From Flavobacterium sp. (GTDB taxonomy: Bacteria > Bacteroidota > Bacteroidia > Flavobacteriales > Flavobacteriaceae), in the NCBI RefSeq assembly GCF_024710485.1, contig NZ_JANJUQ010000016.1:1-64000 (forward strand): a stretch of 64,000 nt of DNA, given 5' to 3'. The notes beneath the pieces are model-generated. The model made no database searches, was not told where the DNA came from, and saw only the letters and a list, made by a program, of their open reading frames with translations. Position numbers and translations under genes: made by a program. Position 1 is the first letter of the stretch; every line of letters begins with the position of its first letter. This document shows positions 1 through 7,991 of this stretch, in pieces.

Positions 1-120
1 AGGGTTTTTTGTTTTTAAGCGGAGCGGCGCACAGTCGTAGACTGGTGTGCTTCGCCAGTTCGGGCAAAGCCCTCGGGCCACCGCCTTTTTTGACCCGAGC
101 GCAGCGAACTGACGAAGTAA
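1..120. repeat. GC-rich nested inverted repeat at the window edge
   Basis: This 120-bp stretch is much richer in G and C than its surroundings and folds on itself. An outer pair of arms at 50-62 and 105-117 (CTTCGCCAGTTCG against CGAACTGACGAAG) matches at 12 of 13 positions. An inner pair, CTCGGGCC at 72-79 and GACCCGAG at 92-99, matches at 7 of 8. A smaller hairpin (GCAC...GTGC) lies at about 30-50. An open frame runs through it on the plus strand but looks accidental. It appears to be an intergenic repetitive element; the left end may be cut by the window. Function unknown. Confidence 0.5.
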
Positions 121-155
121 AAACCTGTTCTAACGAATGGGATTTTTTGTTTAGA

Positions 156-686
156 TTATTTTCCGAAACTAATTTTTTCTATAATATCAGAATATTGTTT
201 AGTTACTTCGTTAAACCTTCTCAAGTAAATAGCATCACAATTAAATTCTAAATTCACCTTAGTATTTTGAAACAATTCATAAGCTGTCTTCATTTTTTCG
301 GCATCAAGTCCGCGTGCTATACTTAAATGTGCGTTTACCGATTTAGCTTTGAAACCTAAGTATTGATGTAAATTCAGGATAAGATTATCAAGATATTGCT
401 GAGAAATTTTATCCGGAGCTATGAAAAAAGTTTTTTCGCTAAAAGAATTCCATGCATTTAAAGTCACATTTTGAGCTATAACTGTTTTGCAAAATGCTCT
501 TATTTGTTCAAGATAAAGATTCAGCATGAATTCATTGTCAAATTGTATTACGGTTATATGTGCTTTCGCATTGGCACTACCAAACCAACCAATATGATTT
601 TTAAGCAATTGCTTGTACGATTTTACCAGTTCTGATTGTTCAGAATTAGGAAAAATGACTAATGAGTATAGCGGAATTTCTTCCAT
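156..686 (-). CDS. 2H phosphoesterase (2'-5' RNA ligase-like family)
   Basis: The 176-residue protein carries the two signature histidine motifs of the 2H phosphoesterase superfamily: HIT at residues 43-45 and HLS at 120-122, about 77 residues apart as expected for LigT-like folds. Members hydrolyse or ligate 2',3'-cyclic or 2'-5' phosphodiester bonds in RNA or nucleotides; the substrate of this one cannot be told from sequence. It has no signal peptide and should be cytoplasmic. Its start codon lies inside the end of a truncated endonuclease III-like frame (659-823), so the present upstream border seems to have been made by a deletion. The family is clear, the exact activity is not. Confidence 0.75.
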   Translation of the reverse strand: MEEIPLYSLVIFPNSEQSELVKSYKQLLKNHIGWFGSANAKAHITVIQFDNEFMLNLYLEQIRAFCKTVIAQNVTLNAWNSFSEKTFFIAPDKISQQYLDNLILNLHQYLGFKAKSVNAHLSIARGLDAEKMKTAYELFQNTKVNLEFNCDAIYLRRFNEVTKQYSDIIEKISFGK

Positions 687-823
687 GGTGTTGTGAGTTT
701 GCTTGTGGGGTTAACTAACAATTGGTATAAGTTTTCATAGGCCAATGGGTGTTTTTTACCTTGATACAAATCAATGACCGGTTGTAGTTTTGTGTTCCAA
801 CTATTCGAATCAAATAAATTCAT
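659..823 (-). pseudogene. N-terminal remnant of an endonuclease III-like HhH-GPD protein
   Basis: This 54-codon frame begins with ATG at 823 and reads MNLFDSNSW..., then KKHPLAYENLYQLLV, and stops after an unrelated tail. I recall flavobacterial endonuclease III-like DNA glycosylases starting in just this way, with YxxxYxLLV followed by the helix VVLSAQDSD. Here the similarity ends after LLV and the remaining 150 or so residues (helix-hairpin-helix, catalytic Lys/Asp) are absent. The frame overruns the start of the 2H phosphoesterase in another frame. I read it as a gene cut by a deletion. Assignment rests on memory of the family N-terminus. A small unrelated peptide is the alternative. Confidence 0.45.
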
Positions 824-826
824 CTT

Positions 827-1690
827 CTAAGAATTTAAAAAGGTGGTAATGTTATGGATTACGGCTTCATTTCCTAAAATTTTGCGATGTCCTAAATGTT
901 CTGTAATCATGAGTTCACTTTTTCCCAAATATTTATGGATGTTATGTGCTGCTTTGACGGAAACATCAGCATCGTTTTGATCGTGTATGACCAATACCGG
1001 AATTTTAACCTCCTGGGCTGCAAAGTGTGCAGAATAATGCTCCATCGGTTCTCCGAATTTTTTTTCGAAATGAGCTTTCAACAGTGAAGCATATTTAATA
1101 GGTAATTTTAATTTTTTGACAAAATCTTCTAAGATGTCTTGAATAATATCACCACTACCAATAATCACTGCTTTTTTTACTTGAAGATTTTGCTTTATGG
1201 CATTTAAAATCGACATGCCACCCAAGGAGTGACCTACAGCAAACTCAAAAGGGCCGAATTGTTTTTCCAATTCCAAAATGGAAGCAATAAACTCGGTCAT
1301 AATGGTCGTTTTTCCTTCTGACTTTCCATGTGCCGGCGCATCAAAACTCACCGTTTGGTAACCCATTTTTACTAACTCATCGGCAATTTTCACCAATTGG
1401 GTTCCGCGTCCCGACCAGCCATGAACAAGCAGTACTTTTTTATTACTTTCTCCATAGTGATACACTTGAATTTTCTTTTGTATGGTAGGAATGTAAAGCT
1501 TCGTTTTCCGACTTTGTTCTTCCATCTGCCATTCGCGCTTCGGAATTTTGTATTTGATTGGTGTGGTAAAAAGTCGGGCAGCAAAAAGAGTGGTTAATTT
1601 TGGTGAAATTCTCTCTAATATTTTAGCAGTAAACAAAATTGACTTCGGAATTTGCAATGATGGATTAGATTTTTGGGCCTTTTTTGTCAT
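827..1690 (-). CDS. alpha/beta hydrolase
   Basis: The 287-residue protein has the alpha/beta hydrolase layout. HGWSGRGTQ near residues 90-98 forms the oxyanion-hole loop. The nucleophile elbow GHSLGG places the serine at 155. A late strand VLVIHDQND (about 232-240) supplies the acid, and HLGHRKIL (about 265-272) supplies the histidine. An N-terminal stretch of about 70 residues precedes the core. No clear signal peptide is present. Such enzymes are esterases, lipases or thioesterases; substrate unknown. It is divergent from glgE with a 74-bp gap that holds the glgE promoter. Confidence 0.8.
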   Translation of the reverse strand: MTKKAQKSNPSLQIPKSILFTAKILERISPKLTTLFAARLFTTPIKYKIPKREWQMEEQSRKTKLYIPTIQKKIQVYHYGESNKKVLLVHGWSGRGTQLVKIADELVKMGYQTVSFDAPAHGKSEGKTTIMTEFIASILELEKQFGPFEFAVGHSLGGMSILNAIKQNLQVKKAVIIGSGDIIQDILEDFVKKLKLPIKYASLLKAHFEKKFGEPMEHYSAHFAAQEVKIPVLVIHDQNDADVSVKAAHNIHKYLGKSELMITEHLGHRKILGNEAVIHNITTFLNS

Positions 1691-1702
1691 TTCAATAATT
1701 TT

Positions 1703-1733
1703 TTGGACGGTTAAAAACTTAACTTAAATTTTG
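1703..1733 (+). promoter_or_regulatory. probable promoter of glgE
   Basis: TTG at 1703-1705 is followed after 20 bp by AAATTTTG ending at 1733, which matches the Bacteroidota -7 consensus TAnnTTTG at 7 of 8 positions. The start codon is 31 bp further on. It would drive glgE and the closely following maltokinase gene. Confidence 0.5.
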
Positions 1734-1764
1734 TTAAATTTCAACATCATAAATATACGTCAAA

Positions 1765-3705
1765 ATGCAAAATCAAACCCGGATAATTATTGAAAATGTT
1801 ACGCCACAGCTTGATGGGGGTGCTTTTTATATCAAGCGAATTGTTGGACAATCGGTGGTGGTGAAAGCCCATGTCTTTGCCGATGGTCACGATGTAATCG
1901 CGGCTTGCGTCAAATTCAAACACGAATCAGCCAAAAAATGGCAAGAAGTGCGCATGACCGAATTAGGGAATGATGAGTGGCAAGCCGAGTTTAAAGTCGA
2001 CAAACAAGGTCACTTTTCGTATTTCGTAGAAGCTTGGGTGGATTATGCCTTAAATTGGCAACACGGTACCGAGCGAAAAATCCAAGACAATCAATATGTC
2101 AAATCAGAATTGCTTGAAGGCGCTGAATATTGCGAAGCTATTCTAAAAGAAGTAACCGCTACAGAAAAAAAATACCTAAACGAAGCCATCAAAGCTTTTC
2201 AAGACGAGAAGTTATACGACAAGGCTATTCAAATCGCATTATCCAAAGAGTTACACCATATTTTTGAAGCTTATCCCACGCGAACTTTAGCTAATAAATC
2301 ACACGAACTGCAAGTGTATGTCGATCGTCCCAAAGCCTTGTTCAGTACTTGGTACGAATTTTTCCCACGTTCTTCTTCGCCTGAAAAAGGAAAACACGGT
2401 ACGTTTAAGGATTGTGAAAAGTTATTACCAAGAGTAGCCGCTATGGGTTTTGATACCTTATATTTTCCGCCGATTCATCCGATAGGAGAAGTCAATCGCA
2501 AAGGGAAAAACAATGCGACTACCGCCGCGCCCGGAGATGTGGGTTCACCTTGGGGTATCGGTTCTCAATATGGCGGACACAAAGCCACGCATCCCGAATT
2601 GGGAACGATAGATGATTTCAAATCATTAGTGAAAACCGCTAAAAGTTTGGGGATTGAAGTCGCTATGGATTATGCGCTTCAAGCTGCGCCGGATCATCCG
2701 TATGTGAAAGAGTTTCCGCAATGGTTCAAATGGCGCCCGGACGGAACGGTACAATATGCTGAAAATCCGCCCAAGAAATACCAAGACATTATGCCGATTT
2801 ACTTCGAAACCGGCGATTGGAAAAACCTCTGGAAAGAATTGTTGGATGTTGCACTGTTTTGGGTAGAAGAATGTGATATTCGTGTCTTCCGTGTGGACAA
2901 TCCGCATACCAAACCGTTTTATTTTTGGGGTTGGCTCATCGCCGAAGTCAAAAAGAAATATCCTGATGTACTCTTCTTAGCCGAAGCCTTTACACGTCCG
3001 AAAATCATGCACGAGTTGGCCAAGCAAGGTTTCTCACAATCCTATACTTATTTTACTTGGCGCAACACCAAAGCGGAATTAATCGAATATGTAGAAGAAT
3101 TAACCAAAACCGAGCAAGCCGATTTTTACCGACCTAATTTCTGGCCTAACACGCCGGATATTCTTCCATACGCACTCCAAAGCGGTAACGAGAGCATCTA
3201 TTTGCACAAATATTTCTTAGCGGCTACCTTAAGTTCCAGCGTTGGGATTTACGGACCGGTCTATGAGTATATGGTGTCGGAAGCCATGCCGGGCAAAGAA
3301 GAATATTTCAACTCCGAGAAATACGAATTTTACCACTGGGACTGGAGCATTCAAAATAAGTTGATTGCCATTATTACCAAAATCAATAAAATCCGCCGTG
3401 AACAACCGTCATTGCAACAAACCAACAACATCCAGTTTTGTGCTACCGACAACGACCAAATTTTAGCCTATTACAAGTTTGACGATACCAAACAGGATGA
3501 AACGCTAATGATTTGCAGCCTTGATCCTTATTACGCTAAACAAGCCTGGGTACAATTGCCGTTGGCTTCGTTGGGCATTCATTCCGGACAAACGGTAAAA
3601 GTGGTCGATTTAATTACCGGCAACAGCTACCATTGGGATAAAGAATGGAATTTCGTGGAATTGCATCCGGCCTTGCCATTCCATTTGTTTAAAATTTACA
3701 AATAG
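1765..3705 (+). CDS. glgE: alpha-1,4-glucan:maltose-1-phosphate maltosyltransferase GlgE
   Basis: GlgE (GH13 subfamily 3) adds maltosyl units from alpha-maltose-1-phosphate to alpha-1,4-glucan chains in the cytoplasm. The 646-residue length is usual. An N-terminal beta-rich domain (about 1-120) and a helical insertion (about 120-185) precede the barrel. The expected catalytic residues are visible: nucleophile Asp378 in FRVDNPHTKP, acid/base Glu407 in FLAEAFTRP, and Asp465 in NTPDI. The sequence around residues 300-345, with AMDYALQAAPDHP, is typical of GlgE rather than of plain amylases. The maltokinase gene, which makes its substrate, begins 5 bp after the stop codon, so the two are surely co-transcribed. 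Confidence 0.95.
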   Translation: MQNQTRIIIENVTPQLDGGAFYIKRIVGQSVVVKAHVFADGHDVIAACVKFKHESAKKWQEVRMTELGNDEWQAEFKVDKQGHFSYFVEAWVDYALNWQHGTERKIQDNQYVKSELLEGAEYCEAILKEVTATEKKYLNEAIKAFQDEKLYDKAIQIALSKELHHIFEAYPTRTLANKSHELQVYVDRPKALFSTWYEFFPRSSSPEKGKHGTFKDCEKLLPRVAAMGFDTLYFPPIHPIGEVNRKGKNNATTAAPGDVGSPWGIGSQYGGHKATHPELGTIDDFKSLVKTAKSLGIEVAMDYALQAAPDHPYVKEFPQWFKWRPDGTVQYAENPPKKYQDIMPIYFETGDWKNLWKELLDVALFWVEECDIRVFRVDNPHTKPFYFWGWLIAEVKKKYPDVLFLAEAFTRPKIMHELAKQGFSQSYTYFTWRNTKAELIEYVEELTKTEQADFYRPNFWPNTPDILPYALQSGNESIYLHKYFLAATLSSSVGIYGPVYEYMVSEAMPGKEEYFNSEKYEFYHWDWSIQNKLIAIITKINKIRREQPSLQQTNNIQFCATDNDQILAYYKFDDTKQDETLMICSLDPYYAKQAWVQLPLASLGIHSGQTVKVVDLITGNSYHWDKEWNFVELHPALPFHLFKIYK

Positions 3706-3709
3706 TCGT

Positions 3710-5332
3710 ATGGAAAACGCTAACCAAGACACCTTCGCCAATCCGTTTAAGTTCAAATCGGAGTGGAAAAATGCCTTTACCGACGAGGAGTTTATCAAAG
3801 TCTTTGCTTCTGATATCCTCGAGAATTACATCATCAACAAACGTTGGTATGGCGGTAAAGCCAGTACGTTAAAGTATATCGAAGTCGTAGATCATTTTAA
3901 AATCACGTCTAAGAAAAATACCTATTACGGGGTTTTGCTCGAAGTGAATTTCAAGGAAGCGTTTTACCAACATTATTTTATGCCGTTGGCCTTCATGACG
4001 TCGGACGAATTGGATACGAGTACCATCATCTCGCCGGCTAAATTTGGCCCTATCGAAGGCTATTTGGTGGATGCTTTGCACCAGGAAGATTTCCGCAAAC
4101 TATTGTTCGATAACATCGTGCAAGCCACCGAAAATCCGGAACTGAAGTTGATTTTCCACAAAGGCACACAGTTTAACGATAAAGAATACAAGTCGTCCAA
4201 ATTCATGGGCTTGGAACAAAGCAATACATCTATTATTTTCAATGACGCTTTTGTGCTCAAAATTTTCCGCCGCATTTATGTGAGTACCAACCCCGATTAC
4301 GAAATCAGTCGTTTCCTAACCGAGCGTATGCATTTTAAAAGTTCACCGGCTTATACCGGAAGTATCAATTTGGCATTGCCCGAAGGGAACATTACTTTAG
4401 GTTTAATGCAGGAATTGGTACCGAATCAAGGCGATGCCTGGAAATTCATGCTTGAGGAAATCGACGGTGTTTTTTCTAACTTAAAAAACAAAAAAATCAA
4501 GATTGAAAAACTCCCTGATATTCCGATGTTCAAACGCATGAGGATTAATGATATTCCACCGGAAATTATCGATTGGGTTGGATTGAGTTTGTTCCTGCGT
4601 TTGCAAACCTTGGCCAAGCGTACGGCTGAAATGCACATCGCGTTAGGCGGCGATATACACGACACGGCATTCACACCAACCACTTACAACGGCGATTACA
4701 CCGTTTGGCTCAAAAACCGTATGTTGTATCAGTTCCAAAACCGATTGAACATCATCGAAAACAGTTTGCACAAACTCGACGGACTGGCACTCGAACTCGC
4801 GCATCAGTTTATGGAAAACAAAAAAATCGTCCGCAAACACTTTGTCGATTTCGATTGGACCAAAATGAAATCAGAGCGCATTCGCATCCACGGCGATTAT
4901 CACTTGGGGCAAATTTTGGTGAACGGCGACGATTTTTACATCCTCGATTTTGAAGGCGAACCCGAAAGCACTATACGTGATCGTAAAGTGAAACAACCGC
5001 CGCTCAAAGATGTAGCCGGTTTGTTCCGCTCGTTCCATTACGCCATTTACGCCACGATTTTCAATAACAAAGACAAATATCCGTACGACCAAGACCAGTT
5101 GTTCCAAGCGGCCGAAATCTTGTTCCATTATTTTGTTGGTGCGTTTTTGGAAACCTATATCGACAAAGCGCAATCGGGCAATTTGAATATAGGTTATACG
5201 CATGAAATTGAGTTTTTACTCAAGTACTGCCTGCTGGAAAAAGCGGTGTACGAACTCGGCTATGAACTCAATTCTCGTCCGCGTTGGGCGGTGATTCCGT
5301 TGCGCGGCATACAGAGTATCATGAATTATTAG
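3710..5332 (+). CDS. mak: maltokinase
   Basis: Maltokinase (Mak/Pep2) phosphorylates maltose with ATP to maltose-1-phosphate, the GlgE substrate. The 540-residue protein has an N-terminal cap containing KRWYGGK (residues 44-50). Its C-terminal kinase-like fold has the catalytic loop HGDYHLGQ at 394-401 (Asp396) and the metal-binding ILDFEGEP at 411-418 (Asp413). Both motifs are diagnostic of maltokinases and related aminoglycoside-phosphotransferase-like kinases. In many bacteria this enzyme is fused to trehalose synthase; here it stands alone, and no trehalose synthase gene lies in the window. It is translated from the glgE transcript. Confidence 0.93.
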   Translation: MENANQDTFANPFKFKSEWKNAFTDEEFIKVFASDILENYIINKRWYGGKASTLKYIEVVDHFKITSKKNTYYGVLLEVNFKEAFYQHYFMPLAFMTSDELDTSTIISPAKFGPIEGYLVDALHQEDFRKLLFDNIVQATENPELKLIFHKGTQFNDKEYKSSKFMGLEQSNTSIIFNDAFVLKIFRRIYVSTNPDYEISRFLTERMHFKSSPAYTGSINLALPEGNITLGLMQELVPNQGDAWKFMLEEIDGVFSNLKNKKIKIEKLPDIPMFKRMRINDIPPEIIDWVGLSLFLRLQTLAKRTAEMHIALGGDIHDTAFTPTTYNGDYTVWLKNRMLYQFQNRLNIIENSLHKLDGLALELAHQFMENKKIVRKHFVDFDWTKMKSERIRIHGDYHLGQILVNGDDFYILDFEGEPESTIRDRKVKQPPLKDVAGLFRSFHYAIYATIFNNKDKYPYDQDQLFQAAEILFHYFVGAFLETYIDKAQSGNLNIGYTHEIEFLLKYCLLEKAVYELGYELNSRPRWAVIPLRGIQSIMNY

Positions 5333-5460
5333 GGTTTTGAATTGGGCTGAGTATCTTCGATTACGTTCGGAAGACAGTTTTGTTAAGTATTAAATATTGA
5401 CTATTGAGAACTGCAAAACTGCAGATATGATAAAAGAATATTGCAATTAGAAGCAGGGTT

Positions 5461-5485
5461 TGTCATCCCGAGCGCAGTCGAGGGA
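5461..5485 (+). repeat. REP-like palindrome, family A, left copy
   Basis: The 25-bp repeat starts with TGTCA and folds as CCC-GA-G, a loop of six bases, then C-GA-GGG, leaving a tandem GA/GA mismatch inside the stem. It lies 17 bp before the start codon of the GIY-YIG gene. It matches the inverted copy at 5854-5878 at 21 of 25 positions, and all four differences are transitions. Confidence 0.8.
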
Positions 5486-5502
5486 ACTTGAAGTGAAACA
5501 GT

Positions 5503-5814
5503 ATGAAATTTTATTATGTTTACATACTCAGATGTAGTGATAATTCCCTTTATGTTGGGATTACAAATAATTTGGAAAAAAGAGTAAATGAACACAATGA
5601 TGGGAAATTAACCAATGCTTATACTTTTAAACGAAGACCTGTGGATTTAGAAAGGTATCAAGATTTTACAGAACCTAATCAAGCTATATATTTTGAAAAG
5701 AAGTTGAAAAAATGGTCTAAAGCAAAAAAGGAAGCCCTAATAAAAGGAGACTTTGATATGATAGAAACATTAGCCGAGTGTAGAAACGCTACACATCATA
5801 AATACAAACCTTGA
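5503..5814 (+). CDS. small GIY-YIG nuclease family protein
   Basis: This 103-residue protein is a single GIY-YIG domain of the YhbQ/UPF0213-like kind. The paired strands are VYI (6-8) and YVG (17-19), the catalytic arginine is Arg27 in LEKRVNEH, and the metal-binding glutamate is Glu65 in AIYFEKKL. All parts expected of an active endonuclease are present. Codon use and position differ in kind from the surrounding glycogen genes, which it separates. The gene is closely bracketed by inverted copies of one palindrome with TGTCA outermost on both sides, making a unit of 418 bp. I infer that the nuclease acts on the palindromes. The alternative is a resident repair-type nuclease that happens to sit between repeats. 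Confidence 0.85.
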   Translation: MKFYYVYILRCSDNSLYVGITNNLEKRVNEHNDGKLTNAYTFKRRPVDLERYQDFTEPNQAIYFEKKLKKWSKAKKEALIKGDFDMIETLAECRNATHHKYKP

Positions 5815-5853
5815 TTTTTTTAGAGGATTTAGATTTAAGTTCAAATAATAGAG

Positions 5854-5878
5854 CCCTTCGACTGCGCTCAGGGTGACA
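5854..5878 (-). repeat. REP-like palindrome, family A, right (inverted) copy
   Basis: Read on the minus strand this copy also starts with TGTCA and folds as CCCT-GA-G, loop, C-GA-AGGG. It keeps the tandem GA/GA mismatch of the left copy and adds one T-A pair to the stem. It begins 39 bp after the GIY-YIG stop codon. Confidence 0.8.
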
Positions 5879-5923
5879 GTACAGAGTAAACGAGAACATA
5901 AGATATACAATACAAAACCCATT

Positions 5924-5972
5924 TAGCCCCGATTGGCAGTGCTACCGCGTAGCACAGAAAGCGGGAATATGG
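5924..5972 (+). repeat. conserved-ends hairpin element, copy 1
   Basis: The element opens with TAGCCCCGATTGG and closes with GAAAGCGGGAATATGG. Between them is a perfect hairpin, TGCTAC-CGC-GTAGCA (5940-5954). Related elements with other hairpins lie at 19849-19897 and, on the other strand, at 54007-54085. It may correspond to the Flavo-1 RNA motif known from Flavobacteria, which I could not check. Confidence 0.55.
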
Positions 5973-6004
5973 ATAACAAGGAAGCGATGACCAATCGCTT
6001 CAAA

Positions 6005-6028
6005 CCCTTCGACAAGCTCAGGGTGACA
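6005..6028 (-). repeat. REP-like palindrome, family A, third copy
   Basis: On the minus strand this reads TGTCA then CCCTGAGCTTGTCGAAGGG, again CCCT-GA-G...C-GA-AGGG with a shorter loop. It has the same orientation as the copy at 5854-5878 and lies 48 bp before the glgB start. Confidence 0.75.
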
Positions 6029-6075
6029 CTGTAGATATTAGCGGCAAAAGTGCCATTAACTATAAAAATAACAAC

Positions 6076-7980
6076 ATGAACCAAGTACAAGTACACTCGC
6101 TTTTTACCGATTTCGACATCGATTTGTTCAAAGCCGGAAAGCATTTTCGATTATATGAAAAACTGGGCGCACACCTAACGGAAGTCAATGGTGTGAAAGG
6201 CGTGTATTTTGCCGTTTGGGCACCGGCCGCGCGATCGGTTTCGGTAGTAGGCGATTTTAATTACTGGATACAAGGCGAACACCAACTCAACGTGCGTTGG
6301 GACGGCTCGGGCATTTGGGAAGGATTTATTCCCGGTATCGACAGAGGCACACGCTACAAATACAAAATCCAATCCAACAACGGTGGTATTATTACCGAAA
6401 AAGCCGATCCGTTTGCTTTGTTTTGCGAGCATCCGCCGCAAACTGCTTCAGTTATTTGGGACTTAGAGTACAAATGGAAGGACAAAAAATGGATGGATAC
6501 CCGCAAAGACAAAAATGGTTTGGATAAGCCGTTTTCGGTGTATGAAGTCCATTTGGGCTCGTGGCGCCGCAATGCCGAAGGCAAATTCCTGACGTATGTA
6601 GAAATGGCAGACGAATTAGTGGCTTACGTCAAAGAAACCGGTTTTACGCATGTCGAGTTTATGCCGGTAATGGAATACCCGTATGATCCGTCATGGGGTT
6701 ACCAATTGGTGGGTTATTTTGCACCTACTTCCCGTTTCGGGAAGCCACAGGATTTTATGTTGTTGGTGGATCAATTGCACCAAGCTGGCGTGGGCGTTAT
6801 CCTTGATTGGGTGCCGTCGCATTTTCCGGAAGATGCACATGGACTGGGCTTTTTTGACGGTTCCAACTTATACGAACATCCCGACAGAAGAAAAGGATTT
6901 CATCCCGATTGGAAGAGTTTGGTGTTCAATTACGGACGCAATGAAGTGCGTTCATTCTTAATCAGCAACGCTATTTTTTGGTTGCACCAATACCATGTCG
7001 ATGGGTTGCGCGTAGATGCTGTGGCTTCAATGTTGTACTTAGACTATTCCCGCAAAGACGGCGAATGGGAACCCAACATTTATGGCGGTCGTGAAAACTT
7101 GGATACCATTAGTTTCTTAAAAGATTTTAATGAAGCCGTATATGCGGCATTTCCGGATGTGCAAACCATAGCAGAGGAAAGTACCAGTTTCCCGATGGTT
7201 TCTCGTCCCACGTATATAGGCGGACTCGGATTTGGTATGAAATGGATGATGGGTTGGATGCACGACACCTTGCAGTATTTTAAAAAAGAACCGATTTACC
7301 GACGTTACCACCAAAACGACATTACGTTTTCCATGACCTACGCGTTTACCGAAAATTTTATGTTGCCGCTCTCGCATGATGAAGTGGTGTATGGAAAACA
7401 TTCCATTTTGGGCAGAATGCCTGGAGATGAATGGCAACGTTTTGCTAATTTACGCTTGTTGTACGGCTATATGTTTACGCATCCGGGAACAAAACTTTTG
7501 TTTATGGGCGCCGAATTCGGGCAAAGTGGTGAGTGGAATTTTGAAAACAGTTTGGATTGGCATTTGTTGCAGTTTGGCTATCATCAAGGCATCAAAAAAT
7601 GCATCACCGATTTGAATGCGTTGTACAAAAATCATCCGGCCTTGTATGAGCAACAATTCCACGCCGATGGTTTTGAATGGATTAATTATTCCGATAACGA
7701 GAACTCGGTGTTGGCTTACATTCGAAAAGGTGTAAATCCGAAAAACGATTTAATCGTAGTGGCCAACTTTACGCCGGTCGTACATGACAATTATCGTATC
7801 GGCTTACCTACTCAAGGAAAGTTAGTTGAAGTCTTCAATTCGGATAACACCGAATACGGCGGAAGTGGCGTAATGTCTGTCAAACCAATTAAAATTGATA
7901 AACAAGCTTGGAATTTCCGTGAGTTTTCAGCGGAGTTGACTTTGCCGCCTTTAGGGGTATCGGTTTTTAAGATTTCTTAG
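6076..7980 (+). CDS. glgB: 1,4-alpha-glucan branching enzyme GlgB
   Basis: GlgB transfers a segment of an alpha-1,4 chain to make an alpha-1,6 branch, giving soluble glycogen-like polymer. The 634-residue protein has an N-terminal CBM48 domain (about 25-125), the GH13 barrel (about 150-530) and a C-terminal beta domain. The catalytic triad is visible: Asp313 in GLRVDAVASM, Glu367 in TIAEES and Asp435 in PLSHDEVVYG. It is shorter than E. coli GlgB because it lacks the first N-terminal domain. It belongs functionally with glgE and mak upstream but is parted from them by the GIY-YIG unit and further repeats, so it may have its own promoter. Confidence 0.95.
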   Translation: MNQVQVHSLFTDFDIDLFKAGKHFRLYEKLGAHLTEVNGVKGVYFAVWAPAARSVSVVGDFNYWIQGEHQLNVRWDGSGIWEGFIPGIDRGTRYKYKIQSNNGGIITEKADPFALFCEHPPQTASVIWDLEYKWKDKKWMDTRKDKNGLDKPFSVYEVHLGSWRRNAEGKFLTYVEMADELVAYVKETGFTHVEFMPVMEYPYDPSWGYQLVGYFAPTSRFGKPQDFMLLVDQLHQAGVGVILDWVPSHFPEDAHGLGFFDGSNLYEHPDRRKGFHPDWKSLVFNYGRNEVRSFLISNAIFWLHQYHVDGLRVDAVASMLYLDYSRKDGEWEPNIYGGRENLDTISFLKDFNEAVYAAFPDVQTIAEESTSFPMVSRPTYIGGLGFGMKWMMGWMHDTLQYFKKEPIYRRYHQNDITFSMTYAFTENFMLPLSHDEVVYGKHSILGRMPGDEWQRFANLRLLYGYMFTHPGTKLLFMGAEFGQSGEWNFENSLDWHLLQFGYHQGIKKCITDLNALYKNHPALYEQQFHADGFEWINYSDNENSVLAYIRKGVNPKNDLIVVANFTPVVHDNYRIGLPTQGKLVEVFNSDNTEYGGSGVMSVKPIKIDKQAWNFREFSAELTLPPLGVSVFKIS

Positions 7981-7991
7981 ATTTATTTTAG

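Noticed and set aside
9..251. Open frame of 80 codons on the plus strand at the left edge
   Set aside because: It runs through a GC-rich inverted repeat and then antisense into the 2H phosphoesterase gene, with protein-unlike composition.
5454..5886. Target-site duplication flanking the 418-bp GIY-YIG unit
   Set aside because: The bases just outside the two palindromes do not match each other, so no duplication can be claimed from this sequence alone.
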